NCBI GenBank assembly: GCA_029242325.1
Contig: JAQWUD010000013.1
Span: 1 to 64,000, forward strand
Direction of reading: 5' to 3'
Origin: Luminiphilus sp.
GTDB lineage: Bacteria > Pseudomonadota > Gammaproteobacteria > Pseudomonadales > Halieaceae
Length of the DNA stretch: 64,000 bases
Part shown: positions 29,281 to 38,099 of the stretch, piece by piece
Layout of the letters: each line of letters begins with the position of its first letter
How positions within the stretch are numbered: position 1 is the stretch's first letter
Program-made: the position numbers and the translations under genes
The notes under the pieces: generated by a model
What the model saw: only the letters and a program-made list of their open reading frames with translations
What the model was told of the DNA's origin: nothing
Database searches by the model: none

Positions 29281-30162
29281 AGGCATGGCACTTTTGTCTA
29301 GCGGCGCCCAAAAATCTTCCAGCGTCCTAATCGTCTCCTCCCCCAGCTCCCAATGCGGCAATCCAAGGCTCGGCGATAATTGCTTAGCCGCCCAATGGCT
29401 GTGGACCTCCGTGAGCTCGGACAACCGTTCAAACCCAATATTCGGATCGCGATCGTAGAGCACCAGGCAAGGTAATTTGAGGCGACCGTACAACCGCGAG
29501 ATCGCCTGCTCGGTGAATAAACTGAAGGTGAGAAACTTGAGCGGTGCGTGCTGGGCGCCTGGTTGTCGGGTAGTTTGATGTGCATATTGCACCAAATACT
29601 CGGGGGTTGACCCTACAAACGCCTGCCCCAAGAACCAGCGAAGGCTGGGCCGGGAGGTCAGCATACGAAATAGGGGTGCACCGACCCACCGCGAACCCAG
29701 GATACGATCAATGTGCGACCCATTGGGTGCTGCCTGGGGTGTCCGCAGGCCCATACCCGTGGGAGAAATCAGACTCAGACTGCGAACGTTCACCCCGTGC
29801 TCGAGGATTGCGCGGGCCATAAATTCGCCCGTCAAGGACAACGCGACAACATCGGCGGGCGAGCCGAGACTTTTCATCCATTCGGCCAACCAGCGCGCGT
29901 ACAGACCGCTGGTATAGGAGACATTCGGGCGATCAGACAGCCCAAACCCGGGCAAATCAGGGGCCCAGACTGGTCGTTTGTCGCGGTAGTGCTCAAACAG
30001 GGGACGCATTTCCATAGCGCTGGGCGCCGCATTCACACTGTGCAGCAACACCAGCGGGGTACCCTTGGATACCTCGCCCCGGTAGCCCCGAAGCCTAACG
30101 CCTCCATTGAGTTCAAAGGCAAATTGTTCCGCGTCCAGGGCAGGCGCCAGCGACTCAGCCAT
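29236..30162 (-). CDS. Alpha/beta-hydrolase, photosynthesis-cluster associated
   Basis: A 308-aa alpha/beta-hydrolase. The oxyanion region LVLLHSVNAAPSAMEM precedes a nucleophile segment VVALSLTGEF, in which the usual G-x-S-x-G is replaced by A-L-S-L-T. The acid and base of the triad are probably the Asp in LVLYDRDPNIGF and the His in LGLPHWELG. It resembles BchO distantly, but bchO proper is at 33077. It starts at ATG 30162, divergent from bchI over 130 bp, and its tail overlaps crtD. The role is not known; an esterase or a second BchO-like helper for chlorophyll synthesis are both possible. Confidence 0.8.
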   Translation of the reverse strand: MAESLAPALDAEQFAFELNGGVRLRGYRGEVSKGTPLVLLHSVNAAPSAMEMRPLFEHYRDKRPVWAPDLPGFGLSDRPNVSYTSGLYARWLAEWMKSLGSPADVVALSLTGEFMARAILEHGVNVRSLSLISPTGMGLRTPQAAPNGSHIDRILGSRWVGAPLFRMLTSRPSLRWFLGQAFVGSTPEYLVQYAHQTTRQPGAQHAPLKFLTFSLFTEQAISRLYGRLKLPCLVLYDRDPNIGFERLSELTEVHSHWAAKQLSPSLGLPHWELGEETIRTLEDFWAPLDKSAMPSADVSEHGARRKSA

Positions 30163-30292
30163 GATATAACCAGATGCCTCAGTTGACAGTCTGTTAGTAT
30201 AAATTGATTGACCCCTGTCAGGGTAGTCCCTGGAAGCGCTTTTAGAGCGAGGCCATTCCAGTAAAGCCGAAGCACCGAGAATGGGGGCATGC

Positions 30293-31324
30293 ATGAATAT
30301 CGCTTATCCGTTTACCGCTATCGTCAGCCAGGACGATATGAAGCGCGCGCTGAAGATTGCCGCCGTGGACCCCGGTATTGGTGGCGTGCTGGTGCTCGGC
30401 GAGCGAGGCACAGGTAAATCCACGACCATCAGAGCACTCGCCGCGCTGCTACCAAAAATCGATGTTGTCAGCGGTTGCGCGTACCACTGTGACCCGCACT
30501 CGCCGCGACCCGGTTTGTGCTCCCAGTGTGGCAAACCCGGTGAAACCCCTGACAGCTCGGCGCTAACGATCCCCGTTGTTGATTTACCCCTGGGCTCTAC
30601 CGAAGATCGAGTGGTCGGGGCGCTCGATATCGAACGCGCCTTGGTCAATGGAGAAAAAGCCTTTCAGCCCGGTTTGCTGGCGCAAGCTAACCGGGGCTTT
30701 CTCTATGTCGATGAGGTCAACCTGTTAGAAGACCATATTGTAGATGCCCTCCTCGATGTCGCCGCGTCTGGCGAAAATGTAGTAGAGAGAGAGGGTCTCA
30801 GTGTCCGACACCCGGCACGGTTCGTATTGGTGGGCAGCGGTAACCCCGAAGAGGGAGAACTCAGACCTCAACTGCAGGATCGCTTTGGCTTGTCAGTCGA
30901 TGTCCGCACACCTTCAGAGGTAGCGACCCGCGTTGAAATCATCCAATTGAGGGAGGCATTTGATCGGGATCGCAATGCCTTTCGCAAAAAGTGGGCGCGC
31001 AAAGAAGGCGCTCTTCGACGAAAAATTCAGTCCGCAAGATCAGCGCTAGATCAAGTCGACACACCCGCTAACCTGCTCGAGACTGCCGCGCGTCTGTGCC
31101 TTGCACTGGGCACTGACGGTTTGCGCGGCGAGCTGACCCTTGTCAGGAGCGCTCGAGCGCTGGCGGCACTGGAGGGGAAGGAGACTGCGACGCTAGCGCA
31201 TTTGAAGAGCATTGCCCCATCGGTTTTGCGTCATCGGCTGCGACGGGATCCACTCGACGAATCCAGTGCCGACAGCCGCGTGCAGCGCGTCATTGCCGAG
31301 CTCTTTGATCATGGTGGAGACTGA
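30293..31324 (+). CDS. bchI: Magnesium chelatase subunit I (ATPase)
   Basis: A 343-aa AAA+ ATPase that powers Mg2+ insertion into protoporphyrin IX together with BchD and BchH. It starts like the family (YPFTAIVSQDDMKRAL), has Walker A GERGTGKS, Walker B-like FLYVDEVNLLEDH and sensor GSGNPEEGELRPQLQDRFGL. The start is either the ATG at 30281 or that at 30293; I prefer 30293, which has GGGGGC upstream and gives the usual N-terminus. It overlaps bchD by 14 bp and heads the bchI-bchD-bchO unit, divergent from the hydrolase gene. Confidence 0.95.
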   Translation: MNIAYPFTAIVSQDDMKRALKIAAVDPGIGGVLVLGERGTGKSTTIRALAALLPKIDVVSGCAYHCDPHSPRPGLCSQCGKPGETPDSSALTIPVVDLPLGSTEDRVVGALDIERALVNGEKAFQPGLLAQANRGFLYVDEVNLLEDHIVDALLDVAASGENVVEREGLSVRHPARFVLVGSGNPEEGELRPQLQDRFGLSVDVRTPSEVATRVEIIQLREAFDRDRNAFRKKWARKEGALRRKIQSARSALDQVDTPANLLETAARLCLALGTDGLRGELTLVRSARALAALEGKETATLAHLKSIAPSVLRHRLRRDPLDESSADSRVQRVIAELFDHGGD

Positions 31325-33080
31325 TACCACCCCTCTCTGGACGGACGCAGAGTGGGCTGCGGCGCTGATTGCCCTGCTCGGGCATTCTGTGGGCGGGGTG
31401 CACCTTCGCTCCCCACCAGGCCCTGTCCGCGACTATTGGCTTGAGCGCGTCAGACACCTCTCAGGACAATCCCACCTGCGTAAGGTGCCAGCCAGCATTC
31501 CGGAAGGAAGACTGCTAGGCGGTATCGATCTGGCTGCCACCTTGAAACACGGCAGGCCTGTTGCGGAAACAGGCTTGCTGGAAGAATGCGACAGACAAAT
31601 GGTGATCGCTGCCATGGCGGAGCGGCTGCCCCGCAATTCCGTACACCATCTTTGCACTGCACTGGACAGTGGCCGCATTGCCATCGCGCGGGATGGCGTT
31701 GAGCGAGCGTGCTCGGTGCGCGTGACGCTCATTGCACAGGACGAAGGCACGGAAGAAGAATTCGCTCACTCGGCACTAACAGACCGATTGGGCCTGGCAT
31801 TGGACATGACCGTGATGGGCATCCACGACGTGGAAGACGAGATCTTCACGCACACAGATATTAAGCGGGCTCTGGCCCGCATTGAGCGGGTAGTCATAAC
31901 CCAAGCTCAGCAATCTGCGCTGACCGCGTTGAGCCTGTCGTTAGGTATCGGCTCACCACGGCCGACGCTGGCCGCCCTTAAGGTCGCCCGCGGATCCGCG
32001 GCGCTCAGGGGGGATGATGCAGTCACGGAGGAAGATATCGCCCGGGCACTGCGCTTGTGCTTGCTGCCAAAGGCGGAGCGACTACCCGATATCAGCGAGA
32101 CACCACCAGAACCAGAAAGTGAACCGGAGCCACGTGAAGACAGCGAACCCCCACCAACATCCGAGCAACCTCCCAGCGAGGAGGACCGGCTTCTTGAAGC
32201 GATGATGACGCAGCTGCCTGAGGGACTGCTTGAACAGCTCCAGAGCCGGGCCGCGCGCCTCAGACAGAGCACCGCGGGCAGTGCCGGAGCCCAACACCGA
32301 CATCAGCAACGGGGCCGCCCAACAGGGGCATTGAGAGGTGACCACCGACGCGGTGGTCGAGTGAACATTTTGGCTACCCTGCGCGCAGCCGCCCCGTGGC
32401 AACCGATACGGAGGCGCCAGGAAGCGCCCGACTCTAGCGAGGAAACTCCGCGGGATGGGCAACCCCTGAGGAAAATCGAAATCCGCAGTGATGACATTCA
32501 TATCACGCGCTTTCAGCAGCGCAGAGAGTCGCTGACCCTCTTTGTCGTTGACGCATCGGGGTCGGCCGCCATGCAACGTCTGGCAGAGGCTAAAGGCGCT
32601 GTAGAGCTGCTTCTCGCTGATTGTTATGTTCGCCGGGATCAAGTTGCGCTGATTGCCTTCCGAAACGAGACCGCCGAGCTGTTACTACCTCCCACTCGTT
32701 CTCTGGTCAGAGCAAAACGGGCGCTTGCCGCACTACCGGGCGGCGGCGCCACCCCAATGGCGGCCGCCCTTGACCTCACTCGCGACCTGGCTGAGCGGGC
32801 GAGCAAACAAGGCACGACCATGCAATACGTGATCCTCACAGATGGGGCAGCAAACGTGTCTCGCGACGGCACCCGGAATCGCGAGGCAGGCACTCGAGAC
32901 GCGCTGACCGCTGCCCGCGCACTGGCGGCAGGCCCCTCCTCCGGGCTCGTCATCGACACTGCACAACGACCGCAGCCCCGAGCGAGGGAGCTCGCTGAGT
33001 CGCTGCGCGGTACTTATATCGCGCTTCCCAAAGCCGACTCGCAGACTCTAAATCGCGCCATTCGCGCCGCCCGTTCATGA
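31311..33080 (+). CDS. bchD: Magnesium chelatase subunit D
   Basis: A 589-aa subunit with three parts: an N-terminal AAA-like domain without an intact Walker A, a Pro/Glu-rich linker at about residues 260-290 (many Glu-Pro repeats), and a C-terminal von Willebrand A domain with the MIDAS motif VDASGSAA and GGGATPMAAALDL. BchD bridges the BchI hexamer and BchH. I chose the ATG at 31311, within the bchI end, over a longer open frame that starts inside bchI. It overlaps bchO by 4 bp (ATGA). Confidence 0.95.
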   Translation: MVETDTTPLWTDAEWAAALIALLGHSVGGVHLRSPPGPVRDYWLERVRHLSGQSHLRKVPASIPEGRLLGGIDLAATLKHGRPVAETGLLEECDRQMVIAAMAERLPRNSVHHLCTALDSGRIAIARDGVERACSVRVTLIAQDEGTEEEFAHSALTDRLGLALDMTVMGIHDVEDEIFTHTDIKRALARIERVVITQAQQSALTALSLSLGIGSPRPTLAALKVARGSAALRGDDAVTEEDIARALRLCLLPKAERLPDISETPPEPESEPEPREDSEPPPTSEQPPSEEDRLLEAMMTQLPEGLLEQLQSRAARLRQSTAGSAGAQHRHQQRGRPTGALRGDHRRGGRVNILATLRAAAPWQPIRRRQEAPDSSEETPRDGQPLRKIEIRSDDIHITRFQQRRESLTLFVVDASGSAAMQRLAEAKGAVELLLADCYVRRDQVALIAFRNETAELLLPPTRSLVRAKRALAALPGGGATPMAAALDLTRDLAERASKQGTTMQYVILTDGAANVSRDGTRNREAGTRDALTAARALAAGPSSGLVIDTAQRPQPRARELAESLRGTYIALPKADSQTLNRAIRAARS

Positions 33081-33955
33081 CCCAGCGGGAAGCCTGGGCC
33101 GCTGTGGCACCTTTTTGGCCCGAGTCGGCTTCCAGCCAATTTGTGCAAGCGGGCGCCATCGATTTTCATGTTCAGGTGAGTGGCTCTGGACCTGAGGTGT
33201 TGCTGCTCCACGGCGCTGGAGCATCCAGTCACTCTTTTAGCGGTCTCGCAGCGCTGCTCAGCCGAGACTACCGAGTCATCGTGCCGGATCTGCCGGGCCA
33301 GGGGTTTTCTACCCTGCTGCCGCCGGAGTCCGTCGGCCTCGCGCCCTTTGCGGAGTATTTGGAGGCCCTGCTCGCAGAGCTGAATGCGCGACCAAAGTGG
33401 CTGATCGGCCACTCCGCCGGCGCCGCACTCGCAGCCCAATACGCCCTTCAGACGGCGTCACCCCCGCAAGGCATTCTATGCATCAATCCAGCTTTTATCC
33501 CCTTTGGTGCCTCGGCAGCCCCACTATTTAGCAAAGCCGCGCGCTGGTTGGCGGGGAGCCGTTTGCTGCCGAAAGTGCTGGCGTCGCGCGGCCTCCGATG
33601 GAGGGCAACAAGTTCCATGCTGGCAGACACAGGCTCGTCCATCGATGCGACCATGTCGCGATGTTACGACGTACTGTTGAGTGATCCCGAGCACATCAGC
33701 GGCACCCTGAGAATGATGGCGGGCTGGGATCTACCACCATTGCTGGCCCAACTTCCCAGCCTTCAGCTTCCTGTCTGGCTCGCCGCCAGCGCGGGTGATC
33801 GGACCATTCCGCCTGAGCGAAGCATCACCGTCGCGGACGCGCTGCCCTGCGGGCGCTTTATACGGGTACCCGTCCTAGGCCACTTGGCCCATGAGGAGGA
33901 TCCAGCACTGTTTGAGTCCCTGTTCAGGGAACTGGCGACTCAGACTACCGCCTAA
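33077..33955 (+). CDS. bchO: Alpha/beta-hydrolase BchO
   Basis: A 292-aa alpha/beta-hydrolase with HGAGASSHSF, the nucleophile elbow GHSAG (LIGHSAGAALAAQ), the acid in ASAGDRTIPPE and the His in VLGHLAHEEDP. It starts at the ATGA overlap with bchD. In purple bacteria bchO is the third gene of the bchIDO unit and is thought to act at the Mg-chelatase step, though its reaction is not proven. The 3' end is followed by 117 bp and then crtI. Family and context are clear; the biochemical role is not. Confidence 0.9.
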   Translation: MTQREAWAAVAPFWPESASSQFVQAGAIDFHVQVSGSGPEVLLLHGAGASSHSFSGLAALLSRDYRVIVPDLPGQGFSTLLPPESVGLAPFAEYLEALLAELNARPKWLIGHSAGAALAAQYALQTASPPQGILCINPAFIPFGASAAPLFSKAARWLAGSRLLPKVLASRGLRWRATSSMLADTGSSIDATMSRCYDVLLSDPEHISGTLRMMAGWDLPPLLAQLPSLQLPVWLAASAGDRTIPPERSITVADALPCGRFIRVPVLGHLAHEEDPALFESLFRELATQTTA

Positions 33956-34027
33956 AAACCGCGAGACACCATGAGAAAAATTCACTGAGGCACCATGAAA
34001 AGAAGGCTGTGCACCTTTACACCGCAC

Positions 34028-34036
34028 TGATATACT
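34028..34036 (+). promoter_or_regulatory. Candidate extended -10 promoter of crtI
   Basis: TGATATACT is an extended -10 (TGn plus TATACT, 5 of 6 matches to TATAAT). I see no -35 at the right distance. Its last base overlaps the first base of the CrtJ/PpsR site, so the transcription start would fall within the operator about 30 nt before the crtI ATG. Confidence 0.45.
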
Positions 34037-34053
34037 GTCAAATATATATGACA
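34036..34053. promoter_or_regulatory. CrtJ/PpsR-type operator upstream of crtI
   Basis: TGT-CAAATATATATG-ACA is a perfect match to the TGT-N12-ACA palindrome bound by CrtJ/PpsR repressors in purple bacteria. It lies 19 bp before the crtI ATG. Regulation by a PpsR homologue is inferred, since no ppsR gene is in the window. Confidence 0.75.
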
Positions 34054-34072
34054 GATTAAATGTCTTTTTTTT

Positions 34073-35608
34073 ATGAATATTGCCGAATCAGCGTTTCGCA
34101 CACTAGACACAACAGAAATCCGACCCACCGCTGTGGTAATCGGCACGGGCTTTGGTGGCCTGGCAGCAGCCATTCGACTGGGCGCCAAGGGCTATCGTGT
34201 ACACATGGTCGAAAAACTGGATGGACCGGGTGGGCGCGCTTACGTTTACCAACAGGATGGCTTCACCTTTGATGCCGGGCCCACGATCGTCACCGCACCT
34301 TTCCTGCTCGAAGAGCTGTGGGAAATGTGTGGCAGAAAGTTCGCAGATGATGTGGACCTGCGACCCATGGATCCCTTCTTCCGCATTCGTTTTGACGATG
34401 GCCGCATCTTTGATTACGGCGGAGACAAAGCACGCAATATCGAACAGATCAAAACCTACCGCGAAGCAGATGTCGCAGGCTACGAGCGCTATCTCAAGGC
34501 GAGCCAAGAACGCTACAAGGTAGGTTTCGAAGGGCTTGTCGACAAACCCTTTGACTCCCTGGCGGCTTTATTCAAATTTCTACCGCAACTGATTCGCCTG
34601 CGCAGTGATCGGAGCGTTTACCAGCTTGTCTCGCGCTACATCCGCGACCCGCAGCTGCGCATGACCATGAGCTTCCATCCACTGCTCATTGGCGGCAACC
34701 CGTTCTCAGTCACGAGCGTGTACACATTGATCTCTTTTCTCGAACAGCGCTTTGGTGTGTGGTCAGCGATGGGCGGAACCGGCAGCATCGTCGAGGGAAT
34801 GACATCGCTCATCGAGGGCCAGGGCGGGAAAATCGAGTATAACGCAGAGGTCGAAGAAATATTGGTGTCTGACGGCGCTGTTCAAGGCGTGCGGCTTCGT
34901 GATGGTCGTCAGATCAAAAGTGACTTGGTGGTATCGAATGCCGATGCGGCGTGGACGTATCGCCACATGATCCCAGCCGAGCACCGCAAGCGGTGGACCA
35001 ACCGCAGAATCGAACGGTCACATTTTTCTAATGGCTTATTCGTATGGTACTTCGGCACGCAAGGGAAGTACCCTGACGTACCCCACCACTCGGTCATTCT
35101 GGGACCCCGGTATCGCGGACTGCTGGATGACATCTTCAAACACAAGGTACTCGCCGAGGATTTCAGCCTCTATCTTCACCGTCCGACAGAAACTGATCCG
35201 TCTATGGCGCCGGAGGGTTGCGATACCTTTTATGCGCTGGCGCCAGTGCCGCATCTCGATGCGAATGTTGATTGGTCAACCTATGCCGAAACCTTTAAGG
35301 CACGGATCTGCGAGCGCCTTGAGCAAACTATGCTACCTGGTTTGCGCGACCGAGTTGTCACCTCTAGACTCCTGACACCGCAGGACTTCCACGATCGACT
35401 CAACTCGGTCAAAGGCGCGGCATTCGGCTTTGAGCCCCGAATCACACAGAGCGCCTGGTTCAGACCACACAATCGCAGCGAAGATGTAGCCGGTCTATAC
35501 CTGGTAGGCGCGGGCACCCATCCCGGCGCGGGGATGCCGGCGGTCATCTCATCGGCCAAGGTGATCGATCAATTGATCCCTGCCGCGGTGCCTCGTCGTG
35601 CGGAGTGA
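34073..35608 (+). CDS. crtI: Phytoene desaturase
   Basis: A 511-aa FAD enzyme. The dinucleotide motif VVIGTGFGGLAAAIRLGAKGYR is followed by the FDAGPTIVTAP substrate segment, with the C-terminal signature GLYLVGAGTHPGAGMPAVI. It desaturates phytoene to lycopene or neurosporene. There is no clear ribosome binding site before the ATG at 34073; the leader is AT-rich. A TGT-N12-ACA operator lies just upstream. crtB starts within the last codons, so crtI-crtB is one unit. Confidence 0.95.
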   Translation: MNIAESAFRTLDTTEIRPTAVVIGTGFGGLAAAIRLGAKGYRVHMVEKLDGPGGRAYVYQQDGFTFDAGPTIVTAPFLLEELWEMCGRKFADDVDLRPMDPFFRIRFDDGRIFDYGGDKARNIEQIKTYREADVAGYERYLKASQERYKVGFEGLVDKPFDSLAALFKFLPQLIRLRSDRSVYQLVSRYIRDPQLRMTMSFHPLLIGGNPFSVTSVYTLISFLEQRFGVWSAMGGTGSIVEGMTSLIEGQGGKIEYNAEVEEILVSDGAVQGVRLRDGRQIKSDLVVSNADAAWTYRHMIPAEHRKRWTNRRIERSHFSNGLFVWYFGTQGKYPDVPHHSVILGPRYRGLLDDIFKHKVLAEDFSLYLHRPTETDPSMAPEGCDTFYALAPVPHLDANVDWSTYAETFKARICERLEQTMLPGLRDRVVTSRLLTPQDFHDRLNSVKGAAFGFEPRITQSAWFRPHNRSEDVAGLYLVGAGTHPGAGMPAVISSAKVIDQLIPAAVPRRAE

Positions 35609-36659
35609 CCTCCAAATCACAACGCCTCACACCGACATGACCGAATGCCAGCGCCTACTCTGTCATGGCTCTCGCTCCTTCCACATCGCGTCGCGCTTTT
35701 TGCCTCTGCCACTGCGGGAATCGGCATCTGGCCTCTATGCTTTCTGCCGGGTCGCTGACGATCTCGTTGATCTGGGTGGGAATCCACGCGCAGCGTTAAC
35801 TACGCTGCATCACCGACTCGACCAAATCTATGCCGGTCGCCCGGAGAACCATCCGGTTGATCGTGTCTTGAGCCAAATTGTCATTGACCACCGGATGCCG
35901 AGGGGTCTACTCGACGCCCTACTAGAAGGCTTTGAATGGGATGCAGAGGGGCGCAACTACGAAACGCTCTCAGACGTGTGTGATTACGGCGCACGCGTGG
36001 CCGGGGCCGTGGGGGTCATGATGGCTATTCTCATGGGCATCAAAGACCATTCGAGCCTCGCTCGTGCTGCAGACCTTGGCGTTGCCATGCAGCTTACCAA
36101 CATCTGTCGCGACGTGGGTGAGGATGCTCGCGCGGGTCGACTTTATCTACCGCGCGCACTCATGCGTGAGCATGGCCTGGAACCCGAGGCTTTCCTGCAT
36201 CAACCCAAGCCCAGTGCAGCGCTGTCTGCAGTGTTACGCCAACTGCTCCTCGAGGCGGATCGACGTTATGTCATGGCAGACCAGGGCATTCGGCAACTGC
36301 CACGTCGCTGCCGACCCGGAATTCTAGCAGCACGACTGCTTTATTCCGAGATCGGCAAAACCGTCGCCCGCAACGATTATGACTGCATCAACCGTCGTGC
36401 CATTGTCTCAGGAAAACGAAAGTGCCGAATTTTGATGAGGCTTTTTAGCAATTTCTCACCGGCCCAAGAACTGCTCCTCGCACCCTGCGCTCCTGAAAAT
36501 CGGTTTCTCATCGACACGGTGCCGAAAACCGAAGAATGGCAACGCGACACTCACCCTCGACGCTTCACTGCCAGCGCCTCATGGATGCTTGAGCTGTTTA
36601 TGGTGATGGAGCAGCGTGACGAAATGACGGCGCAAGGGCAGCCGGTCAAACACGAATGA
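35598..36659 (+). CDS. crtB: Phytoene synthase
   Basis: A 353-aa squalene/phytoene synthase that joins two geranylgeranyl diphosphates. The first Asp-rich site is in FCRVADDLVDLG, and the second in LTNICRDVGEDARAGR, both standard for CrtB; the start region has GSRSFHIASRFLP. The GTG at 35598 overlaps the end of crtI by 11 bp, and the alternative ATG at 35637 removes 13 residues. I see no strong ribosome binding site for either. Its stop lies 5 bp from that of the convergent idi gene. Confidence 0.95.
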   Translation: MRSDLQITTPHTDMTECQRLLCHGSRSFHIASRFLPLPLRESASGLYAFCRVADDLVDLGGNPRAALTTLHHRLDQIYAGRPENHPVDRVLSQIVIDHRMPRGLLDALLEGFEWDAEGRNYETLSDVCDYGARVAGAVGVMMAILMGIKDHSSLARAADLGVAMQLTNICRDVGEDARAGRLYLPRALMREHGLEPEAFLHQPKPSAALSAVLRQLLLEADRRYVMADQGIRQLPRRCRPGILAARLLYSEIGKTVARNDYDCINRRAIVSGKRKCRILMRLFSNFSPAQELLLAPCAPENRFLIDTVPKTEEWQRDTHPRRFTASASWMLELFMVMEQRDEMTAQGQPVKHE

Positions 36660-36664
36660 CCTGG

Positions 36665-37288
36665 CTAGCCAGCGCTTGCGCTGTTTGAGGTTGGGCGCCA
36701 ATTCAAGCCGATTGTCTCTATAACATCTGCATAACTTCCCGAGCGGAGTGCGCCCCACTCGAGCCTGAACCACGGTGTCAAAGTGTCAGGCGTATTCACC
36801 AACCACTCGTCAAGCGCGTCGGGGAGAATCCATTGGTAAGCGTCGATCTCTTGTGGGTTGGGAGTGGGTTCAGATTCAAGCCGACCCACGTAGACCGAGC
36901 ATAGCTCGTGCTCAGCGCCTTTTTCGTTGTACTGGGCCTGGTATCTAAATCTGTGCGTGAATAAGAGATCTGCCTTGACGCTCAGTTCTTCCATGAGTCG
37001 TCGCTGTGTAGCGACGCCGTAAGACTCTCCCCGGCGAGGGTGGCTACAGCAGGTATTGGACCAAAATCCAGGCCAAAGTGGTTTTTGCTTGCTGCGCTTT
37101 TGCAGCAGCACCTGACCTGTAGAGTCGAAAAGAAATATTGAGAACGCGCGGTGCAGGGTGCCTGTGCCTTGGTGGAGCTCCGCTTTTGTCCCGTGGCCTC
37201 GTATGCGATCTGCAGAATCTACGATGATCAGTGCCTCGTTATCAAATGAGACGATCTCGCTCTGCGATGATGGTCGGCGCGAATCCAT
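36665..37288 (-). CDS. idi: Isopentenyl-diphosphate delta-isomerase, type I
   Basis: A 207-aa Nudix-fold isomerase that interconverts isopentenyl and dimethylallyl diphosphate, supplying carotenoid and bacteriochlorophyll-tail synthesis. The active-site Cys is in WSNTCCSHPRRGE and the catalytic Glu region is EKGAEHELCSVYVG. The ATG at 37288 has GGGGTACAG upstream; a TTG at 37306 would add six residues. It lies downstream of pufA in the same direction, 203 bp beyond its stop, and could receive read-through from the puf operon. It is convergent with crtB. Confidence 0.95.
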   Translation of the reverse strand: MDSRRPSSQSEIVSFDNEALIIVDSADRIRGHGTKAELHQGTGTLHRAFSIFLFDSTGQVLLQKRSKQKPLWPGFWSNTCCSHPRRGESYGVATQRRLMEELSVKADLLFTHRFRYQAQYNEKGAEHELCSVYVGRLESEPTPNPQEIDAYQWILPDALDEWLVNTPDTLTPWFRLEWGALRSGSYADVIETIGLNWRPTSNSASAG

Positions 37289-37460
37289 AATCTGTACCCC
37301 AATCAAAATAAAATGACCCGTTCCCCAGAGGGAAGTGACGTCAGAAAAGCAGTTCAGTTATTAAGGCGATCGACAGCTCTGGGGGCAGGGTGATCGCAAA
37401 CTTGTCTACTTTTTCCGCCACCGGCTTCACCTTTCGGCTTCACTACGGGTCGCAAGATCT

Positions 37461-37482
37461 CAGGCCCCCAAGGAGGGGCCTG
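37461..37482 (-). other. Strong hairpin after pufA
   Basis: CAGGCCCC-CAAGGA-GGGGCCTG is a perfect 8-bp stem 9 bp after the pufA stop, with no T-run in either direction. It is more like an mRNA 3'-stabilising structure, known in puf operons, than an intrinsic terminator. Confidence 0.6.
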
Positions 37483-37491
37483 TAACACGTG

Positions 37492-37683
37492 CTAGCTCCG
37501 AGCAGGAGGCAGGGCCTCTTGCTGTGTGCTAACGGCAAGGCCGCCGCCATCAGGATCACCTAGCCAGTTATATCTGTCAGTACTCAACAGAATAAAGTGG
37601 ATAGTCAGTGCCAGTGTAAACACTGCCACTGCTAGACCCGTCAGGACTTGGCGTGGATCAAACAACATCCAGAATCTGTGCAT
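37492..37683 (-). CDS. pufA: LH1 light-harvesting complex alpha subunit
   Basis: A 63-aa single-helix protein. The N-terminus FWMLFDPRQVLTGLAVAVF is the LH1-alpha signature, and the bacteriochlorophyll-ligating His is in LTIHFILLSTDRYNW. A 22-residue C-terminal tail follows. The ribosome binding site CGGAG is well placed. It is the last gene of the puf operon and lies 72 bp after pufB, about 0.4 kb after pufC, rather than in front of pufL. Confidence 0.95.
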   Translation of the reverse strand: MHRFWMLFDPRQVLTGLAVAVFTLALTIHFILLSTDRYNWLGDPDGGGLAVSTQQEALPPARS

Positions 37684-37755
37684 AAATTGTCTCCGTTACG
37701 TTATAGCGACGTGGCTTTTACACCACACGCTGTGAACAAAGCGGTTCCTTGGCTC

Positions 37756-37881
37756 TTAGAACCAGGGCTTCCACACGTAGAGCAAATAATGCGCAACGAT
37801 CGCGATGCCCACAAATCCAAGGAACCCAGTCAGATATGCTGAGTGGAACTCTTTGGCTTCGCTTTCAGACAAACTACTCAT
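37756..37881 (-). CDS. pufB: LH1 light-harvesting complex beta subunit
   Basis: A 41-aa protein, short enough to be missed by automatic ORF calling. The sequence begins MSSLSESEAKEFHSAYLTGF, and the bacteriochlorophyll-ligating His is in VAHYLLYVWKPW, both as in LH1-beta. GGAGGT lies 8 bp before the ATG at 37881. It forms the antenna dimer with PufA, which follows 72 bp downstream. Confidence 0.95.
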   Translation of the reverse strand: MSSLSESEAKEFHSAYLTGFLGFVGIAIVAHYLLYVWKPWF

Positions 37882-38099
37882 GGTTAATACCTCCCATGTA
37901 CGTTTGTTTCCTCAATTTGCCGTCCGATGACACCGGGGTGCTGTCAGACGACGCCTTTTTGGATCAATCCTCCACTCGAGAGCGTTGGTTTGATCTCTCT
38001 TAACTTTGCCAGACTGGCCTAGTCAAGATTCTTTTCCACCTCACTTGCTGGTGGCATTCTGAGTGCAGCGCGCTTGTTGCTGCCTCACTGTTTAATCAA
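37882..38099. other. pufC-pufB intercistronic region
   Basis: A 218-bp gap between pufC and the LH1 genes, wider than others in this operon. It has an imperfect TTGACT box with a weak -10 (TTAAGA) that could be an internal promoter on the minus strand, and a small GCCAGTCTGGC hairpin. The evidence for either is weak. The gap could help to raise LH1 mRNA over reaction centre mRNA. Confidence 0.3.

Noticed and set aside
29236-30162. A second copy of bchO
   Set aside because: Sequence differs strongly, nucleophile motif is altered, and bchO is present in its normal place after bchD.
30192-30209. Possible CrtJ/PpsR site between the hydrolase and bchI (TGT-N12-ATT)
   Set aside because: One half-site is wrong in two bases; not strong enough to call.
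37461-37482. Intrinsic terminator after pufA
   Set aside because: Stem is strong but lacks any T-run; better explained as an mRNA-stabilising hairpin.
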